A DNA stretch of 64,000 nt from Flavobacterium aquidurense (GTDB taxonomy: Bacteria > Bacteroidota > Bacteroidia > Flavobacteriales > Flavobacteriaceae): contig NZ_JRLF01000009.1 of NCBI RefSeq assembly GCF_001404985.1, positions 186,001 to 250,000 on the forward strand, in the 5' to 3' direction. This document shows, piece by piece, positions 44,658 to 53,614 of this stretch. A model generated the notes under the pieces. It was not told the origin of the DNA. It saw only the letters and a program-made list of their open reading frames with translations, and did not search any database. Both the position numbers and the translations under genes were made by a program. The number at the start of each line of letters is the position of its first letter. Within the stretch, counting starts at the first letter, position 1.

Positions 44658-46001
44658 TTATACTACACCCTGAGCAAGCATAGCATCGGCAACTTTAACA
44701 AATCCGGCAATGTTAGCTCCTTTTACGTAGTTTACATAGCCATCTTCGCCCATCCCGTATTTTTTACATTGGTTGTGAATTCCAACCATGATATCTTTTA
44801 ATCTCAAATCAACTTCTTCACTAGTCCAGTTTAAACGAATTGAGTTTTGTGTCATCTCTAATCCTGATGCAGCAACTCCTCCTGCATTTGCAGCTTTACC
44901 CGGAGCAAAAAGAACTTTATGATCTAAAAACAATTTAATAGCATCTAATGTAGAAGGCATATTTGCAGCTTCAGTTACACATAAAACACCGTTATCAATT
45001 AATTTTTTAGCATCTTCTCCAGTTAATTCATTTTGGGTAGCGCATGGAATAGCAATATCAACTTTTACTTCCCAAGGGCTTTTTCCTTTATGAAAAACAG
45101 CATTTGAATATTTTTTAGTATAAACTTCGGCTCTGTTATCACCTGTCGCTCTCATTTCGACCATGTGCTCGATTTTCTCTCCAGAAATTCCTTCTTCATC
45201 ATAAATATATCCATCAGGTCCTGAAATAGTAACTACTTTTCCGCCTAATTCATTTATTTTAAGGGCAACTCCCCAAGCTACATTTCCAAATCCTGAAATT
45301 GCTACTCTTTTACCTTTTATTTCGTGGCCAATAGTACGAAGCATTTGGTCTGTAAAATAAACAACGCCATATCCTGTAGCCTCAGGACGTATTAAAGAAC
45401 CACCATAAGCAAGACCTTTACCAGTTAAAACACCAGTAAATTCATTTCTGATTCTTTTATATTGACCAAATAAATAACCAATTTCTCTTGCTCCAACTCC
45501 AATATCTCCGGCAGGAACATCCAGGTCCGGACCAATATGACGGCATAATTCAGTCATAAATGATTGACAGAAACGCATGATTTCGCCATCAGATTTTCCT
45601 TCAGGATCAAAATCAGAACCTCCTTTTCCACCACCCATTGGCAATGTTGTTAAACTATTTTTAAATACCTGCTCAAAAGCCAGAAATTTTAAAACAGATA
45701 AATTTACAGTATGATGAAATCTAATTCCACCTTTGTAAGGTCCAATTGCTGAATTCATCTGAATTCTGAAACCTCTGTTTACAATTATCTCTCCTTTATC
45801 ATCAACCCATGGGACTCTAAAAATTATAGATCTCTCTGGTTCAGCAATTCTTAGAAGTAAATTTTTTCCATCATATTTTTTTCGATCAGCGATAAATGGA
45901 ATTACCGTTTCTGCAAATTCTCTAACGGCTTGAAGAAATTCTGGCTCGTTTGGATTTTTAGACTCAACAAGAGCCATAAATTCATTTATTTTTTGTTCCA
46001 T
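44658..46001 (-). CDS. gdhA: NADP-specific glutamate dehydrogenase
   Basis: A 447-residue hexameric dehydrogenase of the small subunit type (about 450). It makes glutamate from 2-oxoglutarate and ammonium. Visible: the substrate-binding LPMGGGKGGSDFDP with the catalytic Lys; PAGDIGVGAREIGYLFGQYKR; the NAD(P) fold AISGFGNVAWGVALK. The NADP call rests on length and resemblance to the bacterial NADP type; the coenzyme could be either. Two overlapping palindromes stand 58-78 bases upstream. Confidence 0.93.
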   Translation of the reverse strand: MEQKINEFMALVESKNPNEPEFLQAVREFAETVIPFIADRKKYDGKNLLLRIAEPERSIIFRVPWVDDKGEIIVNRGFRIQMNSAIGPYKGGIRFHHTVNLSVLKFLAFEQVFKNSLTTLPMGGGKGGSDFDPEGKSDGEIMRFCQSFMTELCRHIGPDLDVPAGDIGVGAREIGYLFGQYKRIRNEFTGVLTGKGLAYGGSLIRPEATGYGVVYFTDQMLRTIGHEIKGKRVAISGFGNVAWGVALKINELGGKVVTISGPDGYIYDEEGISGEKIEHMVEMRATGDNRAEVYTKKYSNAVFHKGKSPWEVKVDIAIPCATQNELTGEDAKKLIDNGVLCVTEAANMPSTLDAIKLFLDHKVLFAPGKAANAGGVAASGLEMTQNSIRLNWTSEEVDLRLKDIMVGIHNQCKKYGMGEDGYVNYVKGANIAGFVKVADAMLAQGVV

Positions 46002-46058
46002 TTTTAAATAAATTATTCAATAATAGTTTATAAACTTTAATCAATTAAACAAGAAAAT

Positions 46059-46079
46059 ACGTTTTAAGAAAACGTTTTC
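46059..46079. promoter_or_regulatory. Possible operator: overlapping palindromes upstream of gdhA
   Basis: ACGTTTT-AAG-AAAACGT (46059-46075) and GAAAACGTTTTC (46068-46079) overlap, 58-78 bases upstream of the gdhA ATG. CAAAGTTA at 46091-46098 (RC TAACTTTG) fits the -7 element of a promoter, so these sites lie downstream of the start of transcription, where a repressor could act. Confidence 0.4.
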
Positions 46080-46272
46080 GTAATAACACGCAAAGTTAAA
46101 ACAAAACTGTCATGGTTTGTTATTTTTTTTCGTTTTTCAAACAGAATTGTGTAATTTCTAAACAATACTTAAAATAGGATTTTACAGTTCTCACTTTACA
46201 TCAAATCACCTTACTTAAAGTCAAGAAATTAAGTCTTTTGTTACTAATTTTTTAATAGACGTATTTTATATT

Positions 46273-46301
46273 TTGTTTAGACTAGGTTTTTTATATATTT
46301 G
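46273..46301 (+). promoter_or_regulatory. Promoter of the outer-membrane protein gene
   Basis: TTG at 46273-46275, 18 bases, TATATTTG at 46294-46301, a full consensus match with a leader of about 20 bases. With the palindromes this explains the 323-bp gap 46002-46324. Confidence 0.65.
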
Positions 46302-46324
46302 CCAAGATTTGAAAGCCCAAAAAC

Positions 46325-47119
46325 ATGCTCAAACCTATAATCCTAACGTTATTTGCCTATTTTGGCATTACCACAATAGCGAACGCACAATCTGATCTTG
46401 CCCAAGAAGTAGGAATAATATTCGGTCCGTCAACTTTTCAATCTGATTATGGTCAAAGAAATAACTTTGACACAAATGTTGGAAATAACGGATTTGGAGT
46501 TGGAATTGTTCACTTCATAAACTTTTCTGCCAACAACAACAGAGAAAGTTTTTTTACAGAACACTTCAAAGTTAGATCTGAACTATCTTTCAACCAGACC
46601 AAATTAGAACATTTTGGAGAATGGGTTGAATCAGAAAAAAGAAAAAATCTTGTACAACATCTTAGAGCAATGCACGGCACTTCGACTTTAGTAAACCTTG
46701 GAGGTCAATTAGAGTTTTCTCCTTTTATGAAAATTCACGATTTCGAAAATACAATAGGTAGCTTTAGCCCATACATAAGTGTAGGATTCCAGGTTAGTTA
46801 TTACAAAACTAAAGTAGAGTCAAGATTAGGTCAGTTAGGACTTCCTTTAACAACATACCCAAAATACTTAGTTCCTTCTGATGGCCGTCAATATGGTTTT
46901 TCAAGCGAAAACGGTATTGTTTTATCAGGAACTGTTGGCGTTGGAGTACATTATAAAATGACTACAATGAGCGATTTAATGTTCGAAGCCCGTTATCAGG
47001 GTTACAATTCTGATTGGGTTGATGGTTTAAATCCAAATAAAGACATTTATAAAGAAAACAAATCAAATGATTCACAAGTTTGGTTTAATGTAGGATATAT
47101 TTATTACTTAGAGTTTTAA
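46325..47119 (+). CDS. Outer-membrane beta-barrel protein (THC0290_0291-like)
   Basis: The 264-residue exported protein has a signal peptide (MLKPIILTLFAYFGITTIANAQ) and alternating-hydrophobicity strands with aromatic ends (VGIIFGPSTFQSDYG, FGVGIVHFINF, ISVGFQVSYYK, VGVGVHYKM, FEARYQGYNSDW, FNVGYIYYLEF). The final F is typical of outer-membrane barrel proteins. I recall a flavobacterial family with the THC0290_0291 name and this sequence shape, but that is memory, not a search. Monocistronic, with its own promoter and terminator. Confidence 0.72.
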   Translation: MLKPIILTLFAYFGITTIANAQSDLAQEVGIIFGPSTFQSDYGQRNNFDTNVGNNGFGVGIVHFINFSANNNRESFFTEHFKVRSELSFNQTKLEHFGEWVESEKRKNLVQHLRAMHGTSTLVNLGGQLEFSPFMKIHDFENTIGSFSPYISVGFQVSYYKTKVESRLGQLGLPLTTYPKYLVPSDGRQYGFSSENGIVLSGTVGVGVHYKMTTMSDLMFEARYQGYNSDWVDGLNPNKDIYKENKSNDSQVWFNVGYIYYLEF

Positions 47120-47141
47120 GTCAATAAACAATGATAAATAA

Positions 47142-47171
47142 AAAACCCCAATTCTTTCGAGTTGGGGTTTT
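47142..47171. terminator. Bidirectional intrinsic terminator
   Basis: AAAACCCCAA pairs with TTGGGGTTTT across a 10-base loop, between convergent genes. Confidence 0.88.
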
Positions 47172-47177
47172 TATTTT

Positions 47178-48320
47178 TTATGCTAAAGCCTGTTCTATAT
47201 CTGCGATTAAATCTTCGGCATCTTCAATACCAACACTTAATCGAACAAGATCATCAGTAATACCAACTTCTGCTCTTTTATCTGCGGGAATTGATGCGTG
47301 AGTCATCAAAGCAGGATGATTGGCCAATGATTCAACTCCACCTAAAGATTCTGCCAAAGTAAAAACTTTTAACTTTTCTAAAAACGCAATAGAATCTTCT
47401 TTTTTACCTGATTTAAAAGTAAAAGAAACCATTCCGCCAAAAGCTTTCATTTGCTTTTTAGCAATTTCATGATACGGATGACTTTTTAATCCCGGATAAT
47501 AAACTGTATTTATTTTTGGATGATTGCTTAAAAACTCTACCACTTTTTCTCCATTTTCGCAATGTCTTTGTACTCTTAAAGAAAGTGTTTTGATTCCTCT
47601 TAAAACCAAGAAACTATCCATTGGCCCAAGTGTAGCACCGGTTGCAAATTGCTGAAAATGCAATTGTTCTCCTAAAGCTTCATCTTTCACAATCAAAGCT
47701 CCTGCAATAACATCAGAATGTCCTCCTAGATATTTTGTTGCTGAATGCATTACAATATCTGCTCCTAAATCAAGAGGTTTTTGTAAATATGGTGTTGCAA
47801 AAGTATTATCAACAGCAAATAAAATTTTATGTGCTTTAGTAATTTTTGCAATTTCTTCGATATCAGCTAATTTCATTAATGGATTTGTTGGTGTTTCAAC
47901 CCAAATCAATTTTGTGTTTTCATTGATTAATGATTTCAATTTTTCAATATCTGTCATATCAACAAAATGAAATTTAATTCCTGAATCTTTATAAATTCGA
48001 GAGAACATTCTATATGTTCCACCGTATAAATCATCCATTGCAATAATTTCGTCACCTGCTTTAAACGATCTCAAAATACAATCAGTGGCCGCTAAACCAG
48101 ATGAAAAAGCCAATCCGCGAGTACCGTTTTCTATACTTGCCAAAGCATTTTCTAAAGCCGTACGAGTTGGGTTCGATGCTCTGCTATACTCATAATCCGC
48201 CAAAGGTTTACCGGGACTTGTTTGTATAAAAGTTGAAGTTTGATACACCGGAGGCATAACAGCTCCTGTACTTGGATCATGATGTTGACCGCCATGTATT
48301 ACTTTAGTATTGAATTTCAT
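47178..48320 (-). CDS. Cystathionine gamma-synthase/lyase-family PLP enzyme
   Basis: The 380-residue PLP enzyme belongs to the Cys/Met metabolism family (MetB/MccB/MetZ). The Schiff-base lysine is in MHSATKYLGGHSDVIAG; also visible are YEYSRASNPTRTALE, FSSGLAATDCIL, DLYGGTYRMF and TLAESLGGVESLANHPALMTHASI (all signature sites). Whether it is synthase (O-succinyl- or O-acetylhomoserine to cystathionine) or lyase (cystathionine to cysteine) cannot be settled from motifs. No met or cys genes are nearby. Confidence 0.9.
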   Translation of the reverse strand: MKFNTKVIHGGQHHDPSTGAVMPPVYQTSTFIQTSPGKPLADYEYSRASNPTRTALENALASIENGTRGLAFSSGLAATDCILRSFKAGDEIIAMDDLYGGTYRMFSRIYKDSGIKFHFVDMTDIEKLKSLINENTKLIWVETPTNPLMKLADIEEIAKITKAHKILFAVDNTFATPYLQKPLDLGADIVMHSATKYLGGHSDVIAGALIVKDEALGEQLHFQQFATGATLGPMDSFLVLRGIKTLSLRVQRHCENGEKVVEFLSNHPKINTVYYPGLKSHPYHEIAKKQMKAFGGMVSFTFKSGKKEDSIAFLEKLKVFTLAESLGGVESLANHPALMTHASIPADKRAEVGITDDLVRLSVGIEDAEDLIADIEQALA

Positions 48321-48395
48321 ATAGTTACAAATTTTAAATGCTTAAACGTGGTACAAATTTACCGTTTAATTTATTTTAATCCTGACACAACTTCT

Positions 48396-48403
48396 TACCT
48401 TTG
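48396..48403 (+). promoter_or_regulatory. Promoter -7 element of the DUF3298/DUF4163-type lipoprotein gene
   Basis: TACCTTTG matches TAnnTTTG, 22 bases before the ATG. No clear TTG box upstream. On the other strand CAAATTTA (48354-48361) gives a possible -7 element for the PLP enzyme gene. Confidence 0.45.
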
Positions 48404-48425
48404 TATATAATTAACACTTTTTGAT

Positions 48426-49169
48426 ATGAAACATTACACTTTTTTAGTCTTTTTTGTTCTAACGCTTACAAGTTGCAACAAGGAGCTTTCATTTGAAAAT
48501 GAGACATTTGAAAAAGAATCAACTATTCCTTGCAAAAAAGATTGTCCAAAAATTACCATTGACATTCCTATTGCAAAAAATATTGCTATTGTGGCTGACA
48601 GCATCAACAAAAAAGTTTTTTCGGTCATAAAGGATATTGTTTATTTTGAAGAAGACCCATCAAAAGCAAATGACTACGAAACTCTGGCAACATCTTTTAT
48701 TACTTCTTATGAAGAAATGCATAAAAAATTTCCAACAGAAACCTTTGGCTGGGAAGGAAAAATAAAAGGAAATGTCGAATTTGAATCGGATCAGATTATT
48801 AACATTAAAATCGATCACTATACTTTTACTGGTGGAGCCCACGGTTATCAGGGTTTTAGATCCTTATTGTTTCACCCTAAAACTGGAAAAACCATTTTTA
48901 ATGATGAAATATTCACCAATGAAAAAGAGTTTAAGGCTTTCGCCGAAAAAGAATTCAGGAAGAAATATAAGGTTCCAACAAAATCAAATATTAATGCAAC
49001 TGGTTTAATGTTCGAAAATGACAAATTTCAGTTACCGCAGAATATTTTTTACACCAATGAAGGTTTGCTTTTATATTACAACTCTTATGAAGCAGCTTCA
49101 TATGCTGATGGCCCAAAAGAGATTTTGTTTCCGTATGCAAAAGTTAGCCAGTATTTGAAATATCAATAG
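48426..49169 (+). CDS. Lipoprotein with DUF4163 and DUF3298 (RsiV-like) domains
   Basis: The 247-residue protein has a lipoprotein signal peptide, MKHYTFLVFFVLTLTSC, with lipid-bearing Cys at 17. The mature part has the fold of the DUF3298/DUF4163 proteins: CPKITIDIPIAKNIAI near the N-terminus, then IDHYTFTGGAHGYQGFRSLLF, FHPKTGKTIFNDEIFTNEKE and a C-terminal strand IFYTNEGLLLYYNSYEAASYADG. In Bacillus RsiV, the DUF3298 domain senses lysozyme; the same role here is not shown. Monocistronic. Confidence 0.82.
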   Translation: MKHYTFLVFFVLTLTSCNKELSFENETFEKESTIPCKKDCPKITIDIPIAKNIAIVADSINKKVFSVIKDIVYFEEDPSKANDYETLATSFITSYEEMHKKFPTETFGWEGKIKGNVEFESDQIINIKIDHYTFTGGAHGYQGFRSLLFHPKTGKTIFNDEIFTNEKEFKAFAEKEFRKKYKVPTKSNINATGLMFENDKFQLPQNIFYTNEGLLLYYNSYEAASYADGPKEILFPYAKVSQYLKYQ

Positions 49170-49183
49170 TTATGTCATTATTT

Positions 49184-49209
49184 AGACGCACTGCTGTGCG
49201 TCTCTACAG
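49184..49209 (+). repeat. Dispersed hairpin repeat (AGACGCAC-TGCT-GTGCGTCT)
   Basis: A perfect 8-bp hairpin with flanking T and CTACA. It matches, at 25 of 26 bases, the reverse complement of the copy at 62445-62470. It lies just after the lipoprotein gene. Confidence 0.8.
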
Positions 49210-49240
49210 AAAAACCTTTGTTACTTTGAACCTTTGTACC

Positions 49241-50392
49241 TCACTTGGATCCTTCCTGAAAGTCGTATTTCATTTTTCTTAAAATCCTCAACGCTTCTTT
49301 AAAAGATAAATAAATATTCCCGAAAGGTTTCAGAAGCAACTTTGCATCAATAAGTTTTTGTTTTGCATCATCAAAACCATTCAGATAACAAATCATAAAA
49401 GTCGAAGGAAGATTTTCCAGATCTTTTAATTCGCGTTCTGATAAAGCAATGCTTTTTTGCAATTTTTGAAGCAGTGCCATATTTGCATTATAGATATGAT
49501 ATAACATCTTTCGATTAAATTCAGGAGGATGAAAAAGCATTTCACGATCAATTTTGTAATAACCATTATCAAAAAAATGAATCGTTTGTTTTTCTAAAGG
49601 ATAATAACTCGTTTTGTCATTTAATCCCAGCGGAACATATTCGGTTATGGTAAAAGTATCGTCATCAAAAACAATTGTAACCACATCCTGAGCCGAGTAA
49701 AAAAGTTTGATTTGCTCGTTGATCAATTCAATATCTACACGTGACAAGAATGTTTTATCCCGCGATTTATGAGGAACCCCTGCCCAGCAAATCACAAATA
49801 ATTCTTTAAAAACATGGTATTTAGGCGACATGTCTTTGTGCCTGAAATTCATAAAATCGATCACACCGTCAAGTGTATATTGAATACTGTTTCGGGAACT
49901 GTTTTCGATCCCAATTACGGTTTCGGTATTTTGGTAATTCTTTTCAATTTCACCTTCAACCGGAACCGAATTACTGCCGCGCCTAATAAAAACACTATTT
50001 GCGACTATCGTATGGATTCCTTTTTTAAAATATGAGATTTTACTTTTAGGTTTAATGGTAACCAATCCAATTACTTTATCTTTTGGAAGATTTGGAAAAG
50101 GTACATTCTCATATTGAATTTTGGGAGGATTTTCTAAAAATGCATTTACAAGATTCTGGATTCGGCTATCGTCAAAAAAGTCATCACCTACAATTTCGTT
50201 GTCATGGTCTTCAACCCCAACCACGATATAAGAATTATTCGTTGGGTTTGAATTCGACAGCGCACAAATATGCTTCAGGAACTTTCCTTTACCTTCTCTG
50301 GAATGTAAATTCAACTGCCTTTTTTTATCATAAAAACTGCTCTCGTCATTATGTGCAAGTAGATTTTTTATTAAAAGGCGTTTATTAATCAT
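49241..50392 (-). CDS. AlbA_2 (Schlafen-like) domain protein
   Basis: The 383-residue protein has a N-terminal AlbA_2 domain (about 20-140): EGKGKFLKHICALSNSNPT, then YIVVGVEDHDNEIVGDDF, then VIGLVTIKPKSKISYFKKG and the VFIRRGSNSVPV end, all of them hallmarks. AlbA_2 proteins bind nucleic acids or ATP and are often linked to regulation or to defence. The C-terminal part (about 150-383) has no family I recognise. Monocistronic. Confidence 0.8.
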   Translation of the reverse strand: MINKRLLIKNLLAHNDESSFYDKKRQLNLHSREGKGKFLKHICALSNSNPTNNSYIVVGVEDHDNEIVGDDFFDDSRIQNLVNAFLENPPKIQYENVPFPNLPKDKVIGLVTIKPKSKISYFKKGIHTIVANSVFIRRGSNSVPVEGEIEKNYQNTETVIGIENSSRNSIQYTLDGVIDFMNFRHKDMSPKYHVFKELFVICWAGVPHKSRDKTFLSRVDIELINEQIKLFYSAQDVVTIVFDDDTFTITEYVPLGLNDKTSYYPLEKQTIHFFDNGYYKIDREMLFHPPEFNRKMLYHIYNANMALLQKLQKSIALSERELKDLENLPSTFMICYLNGFDDAKQKLIDAKLLLKPFGNIYLSFKEALRILRKMKYDFQEGSK

Positions 50393-50525
50393 CTTTTTAG
50401 ACTTCTTAGATTGTTAGAATTTTAGACTTCTTCGACTATCGAACTTTGGAATCTTTAACTTCTTAGATTAATTGGATTACATAAACTTCAAATCTAAGAA
50501 GTCTAAGTTAGTCTAAAAATCTAAG

Positions 50526-51278
50526 TTAGTCCCTTTTGACTATGGTAGACGATGCCTGAGCAGTGCTCATCACCACTAAATCGGCAATGTTTACATGATA
50601 CGGTCTTGAAACCACAAAATGGATGATATCAGCAATATCTTCTGCTTGTAACGGATCGAAACCTTTATAAACATTCGAAGCTCTTTCAGTATCACCTTTA
50701 AAACGTACTTCACTGAATTCTGTTGCCACCATTCCCGGATGAATTGCTCCAACCCTGATACCAAACGGATTCAAATCAATTCGCATTCCTGCTGTAATGG
50801 CATCAACTGCATGTTTTGTTCCGCAATATACGTTTCCGTTTGGGTAAACTTCTTTGGCAGCTGTTGAACCAATATTAATAATATGCCCGGAATTTTTGGC
50901 TGTCATTTTTGGGATAACGGCTTTAGAAACGTACAAAAGTCCTTTTACATTAATATCAATCATCGCATCCCAATCGTCTAAATCTCCGGTTTGAATTGGA
51001 TCTAAACCATGCGCATTTCCTGCATTATTGATCAAAACATCAATATCTGAAAATGCTTCTGGCAAAGAACTAATACTTTCCAAAACATCATTTTTATCGC
51101 GAACATCAAAAGACAGCGAATGTACTTCGGTATAAGCCGAAAGTTCTTTTTCAAGTTCAGACAAACGGTCTTTACGTCTTCCGCAAAGGATAATTTTATA
51201 GTTATTTTTAGCCATGATTTGTGCGGTTGCTTTTCCTATTCCGCTTGTGGCACCAGTAATTAAAACTGTTTTTTTCAT
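50526..51278 (-). CDS. Short-chain dehydrogenase/reductase
   Basis: From the ATG at 51278 (MKKTVLITGATSGIG) the product is 250 residues. A longer reading from 51401 runs through a palindromic repeat and is rejected. It is a classical SDR: TGATSGIG for NADP binding, NNAG, catalytic Ser in INIGSTAAKE and Y-x-x-x-K in VYCGTKHAVDAI; RVGAIHPGMVATEF supports the serine-dehydrogenase/YdfG-like subgroup. The substrate is unknown. 34 bases of T-rich repeat material follow it (CTAAGTTAGTC twice). Confidence 0.9.
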   Translation of the reverse strand: MKKTVLITGATSGIGKATAQIMAKNNYKIILCGRRKDRLSELEKELSAYTEVHSLSFDVRDKNDVLESISSLPEAFSDIDVLINNAGNAHGLDPIQTGDLDDWDAMIDINVKGLLYVSKAVIPKMTAKNSGHIINIGSTAAKEVYPNGNVYCGTKHAVDAITAGMRIDLNPFGIRVGAIHPGMVATEFSEVRFKGDTERASNVYKGFDPLQAEDIADIIHFVVSRPYHVNIADLVVMSTAQASSTIVKRD

Positions 51279-51294
51279 TTTAAATATTTTGTTT

Positions 51295-51402
51295 TTTGCT
51301 ACAGATTGAAATGATTTTTTATTTGCATTATCTGCTAAATCCGCGAGAGTAATTTTTTCACGCAGATTTAGCAGATAACGCAGATTTTTAATCTGTAGCA
51401 AA
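51295..51402. repeat. Nested inverted-repeat element upstream of the SDR gene
   Basis: TTTGCTACAGATT (51295-51307) pairs with AATCTGTAGCAAA (51390-51402). Inside, TTATCTGCTAAATC (51328-51341) pairs with GATTTAGCAGATAA (51365-51378), with GCG/CGC next to it. The CGCAGATTTAGCAGAT wording is shared with 14345-14365 in part (AAATCTGCGAGAG, here RC-related CCGCGAGAGT). It forms a long cruciform-capable palindrome between the SDR and AKR genes. Confidence 0.75.
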
Positions 51403-51436
51403 TATTTTTTAATCTCATTTAGCTGAACACTAAAAA

Positions 51437-52309
51437 TTAGGCAACATCATCTCCCATACTTTCTGTCCAGATGGCAAACCAGTCTTCTTTGTCCATTTCT
51501 AGTTCTACGGCTTTCATTAGCGATTGAATTCTGGCAATGTTTACTGTTCCGGCAATTGGAATTACTCCTGACGGATGTTTTAAAATCCAGGAAAGTAAAA
51601 GTGTATCAGATCCAAAACCATATTTTTGAACCAGATCAGAAAGTAATTTTTTCAATCGGCGTGTTTTTTTGGTGTCTTCTCTAAAAACAGTCCCAAGCGG
51701 ATTCCATGATAATGGGCGAATTCCGTGCGTTTGCATATAATCAAAACTTCCGTCAACCATTGGTTCATAATTCGTTGCTGAGAATTGTACCTGATTATAG
51801 CTTACTTCTGTTTTCTGACGAATCAATTCTGTTTGAGAACTGGTAAAATTTGAAAGTCCAAAATCAATAATTTTCCCTTCTGCTTTCAATTTTTCAACAG
51901 CTTCTGCAATTTCATCCGCTTGCATTAACGGACTAGGTCTATGCAATAAAAAAACATCAACATAATCAGTTTTCAACTTTTTTAATGATTCTTCAAGAGA
52001 CCAAATAATATATTCTTTAGAATAATCGTAATGTTTTATTTTGTTTTGTCGGCTTTCAGCAATCATCTGAATTCCGCATTTGGTGATTAATTGTAATTTC
52101 TCACGTGAGATTTTACTGTTGTGAAATGCTTTTCCAAAATCTGCTTCTGTGGTATAAGATCCGTAAATGTCTGCGTGATCAAAAGTGGTAATTTTGTTTT
52201 CGATACAAAGTTGTATCAGATTTTCCATTTCTTTAGTTGTAAGGTTTTTATCCCAAACTCCCCAATTCATAGTGCCTGAAATTATAGGCGATAATGCTGT
52301 TTTACTCAT
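51437..52309 (-). CDS. Aldo/keto reductase
   Basis: The 290-residue (beta/alpha)8 oxidoreductase has FDHADIYGSYTTEADFGKAF (catalytic Asp and Tyr), the Lys in LQLITKCGIQ, and the His in VDVFLLHRPSPLM: the full tetrad. NADPH-dependent reduction of carbonyls is the expected activity. The NADPH-binding end is in IPIAGTVNIARIQSLMKA. It shares a strand with the SDR gene but is separated by the palindromic element. Confidence 0.9.
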   Translation of the reverse strand: MSKTALSPIISGTMNWGVWDKNLTTKEMENLIQLCIENKITTFDHADIYGSYTTEADFGKAFHNSKISREKLQLITKCGIQMIAESRQNKIKHYDYSKEYIIWSLEESLKKLKTDYVDVFLLHRPSPLMQADEIAEAVEKLKAEGKIIDFGLSNFTSSQTELIRQKTEVSYNQVQFSATNYEPMVDGSFDYMQTHGIRPLSWNPLGTVFREDTKKTRRLKKLLSDLVQKYGFGSDTLLLSWILKHPSGVIPIAGTVNIARIQSLMKAVELEMDKEDWFAIWTESMGDDVA

Positions 52310-52532
52310 GGTTTTATTGCGTTATTTTTGGTAATAAATATGCTTTTCTAAAACATAATCATCAAAGTTCTTAAAAATATAAAAATAGATTCACAATTAG
52401 TCCTTAAAATTAGGTCATTGGTCGAAGTTTTAACCATTCTTTAACATCTTACTTCTCAAAAAATATTCAATTTGCACTCTCAAAAGTTAGGCATAAGAAT
52501 CATTGTTTTAAAAAGGTTTTAAAAATATTTAT

Positions 52533-53537
52533 ATGGAAGAAAATACAACGACTTTAGACATTAGAGCGATAAATGAAAAAATTGAAAGAGAAAGTGCTTT
52601 TATAGACCTTCTTACAATGGAAATGAACAAAGTTATTGTGGGTCAGAAACATATGGTCGAGCGTTTATTAATTGGCCTTCTGGGACAAGGACATATTTTG
52701 CTTGAAGGTGTTCCGGGATTAGCCAAAACTTTAGCGATAAATACTTTGTCGCAAGCAGTGCAAGGTTCGTTCAGCCGTATTCAGTTTACTCCCGACTTAT
52801 TACCTGCCGATGTCGTTGGAACGATGATTTATAACATCAAAGCAAACGAATTCTCAATTAAAAAAGGGCCAATCTTCGCTAATTTCGTCCTTGCCGATGA
52901 GATTAACCGTGCTCCGGCAAAGGTTCAGTCAGCACTTTTAGAGGCAATGCAGGAAAAACAAGTTACTATTGGGGATACTACTTTTAAACTTGATCGTCCG
53001 TTTTTAGTATTAGCAACACAAAACCCGGTTGAGCAAGAAGGAACATACCAACTTCCGGAAGCACAAGTCGATCGTTTTATGCTTAAAACTGTAATTGACT
53101 ACCCAAAAATTGATGAAGAGCGTTTTGTAATTCGTCAAAATTTAAAAGGATCTTACGAAAAAGTAAATCCTGTGGTTTCTGTAGAGCAAATTTTACGTGC
53201 TCAAGAAGCGGTTCGTGAAGTTTACATGGACGAAAAAATCGAAAAATATATCTTAGATATCATATTTGCTACTCGTTATCCAGAGAAGTACAAACTAGCC
53301 GACTTAAAACCTCTTATTAGTTTTGGGGCATCACCACGTGGAAGTATCAATTTAGCCAATGCAGCAAAATGTTATGCTTTCATCAAACGTCGTGGATATG
53401 TAATCCCGGAAGATGTTCGTGCTGTTGTACATGATGTTCTGCGTCACAGAGTTGGGATAACATATGAGGCTGAAGCCGAAAACATTACTTCTGTAGACAT
53501 TATCAACAAAATCGTAAACGAGATTGAAGTACCTTAA
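52533..53537 (+). CDS. MoxR-family AAA+ ATPase
   Basis: The 334-residue protein has Walker A LEGVPGLAKT (about 54-63), Walker B FANFVLADEINRAP with sensor motif LATQNPVEQEGTYQLPEAQVDRF, and the C-terminal lid domain. MoxR ATPases act as chaperones that mature partners with VWA domains. It is the first gene of the bat cluster, followed after 77 bases by the DUF58 gene. The TTTTAAA-rich upstream region has no clear consensus promoter. Confidence 0.93.
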   Translation: MEENTTTLDIRAINEKIERESAFIDLLTMEMNKVIVGQKHMVERLLIGLLGQGHILLEGVPGLAKTLAINTLSQAVQGSFSRIQFTPDLLPADVVGTMIYNIKANEFSIKKGPIFANFVLADEINRAPAKVQSALLEAMQEKQVTIGDTTFKLDRPFLVLATQNPVEQEGTYQLPEAQVDRFMLKTVIDYPKIDEERFVIRQNLKGSYEKVNPVVSVEQILRAQEAVREVYMDEKIEKYILDIIFATRYPEKYKLADLKPLISFGASPRGSINLANAAKCYAFIKRRGYVIPEDVRAVVHDVLRHRVGITYEAEAENITSVDIINKIVNEIEVP

Positions 53538-53540
53538 AAA

Positions 53541-53609
53541 TAGTTTTCAGTTTTCAATCACAGTGAACATCTTAAGTAAACTGCGACTGAAAACTGCGAC
53601 TGAAAACTA
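53541..53609 (+). repeat. Repeat spacer between moxR and the DUF58 gene
   Basis: CTGCGACTGAAAA is tandem (53581-53593, 53594-53606). TAGTTTTCAG (53541-53550) pairs perfectly with CTGAAAACTA (53600-53609). A related spacer, ACTGAAAACTGCCACTGAAA, occurs at 57639-57658 before the batB gene. Confidence 0.75.
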
Positions 53610-53614
53610 AAGAA

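Noticed and set aside
51279..51401. N-terminal extension of the SDR gene (start at 51401)
   Set aside because: It runs through the nested palindrome; the conserved SDR start MKKTVLITG is at 51278.
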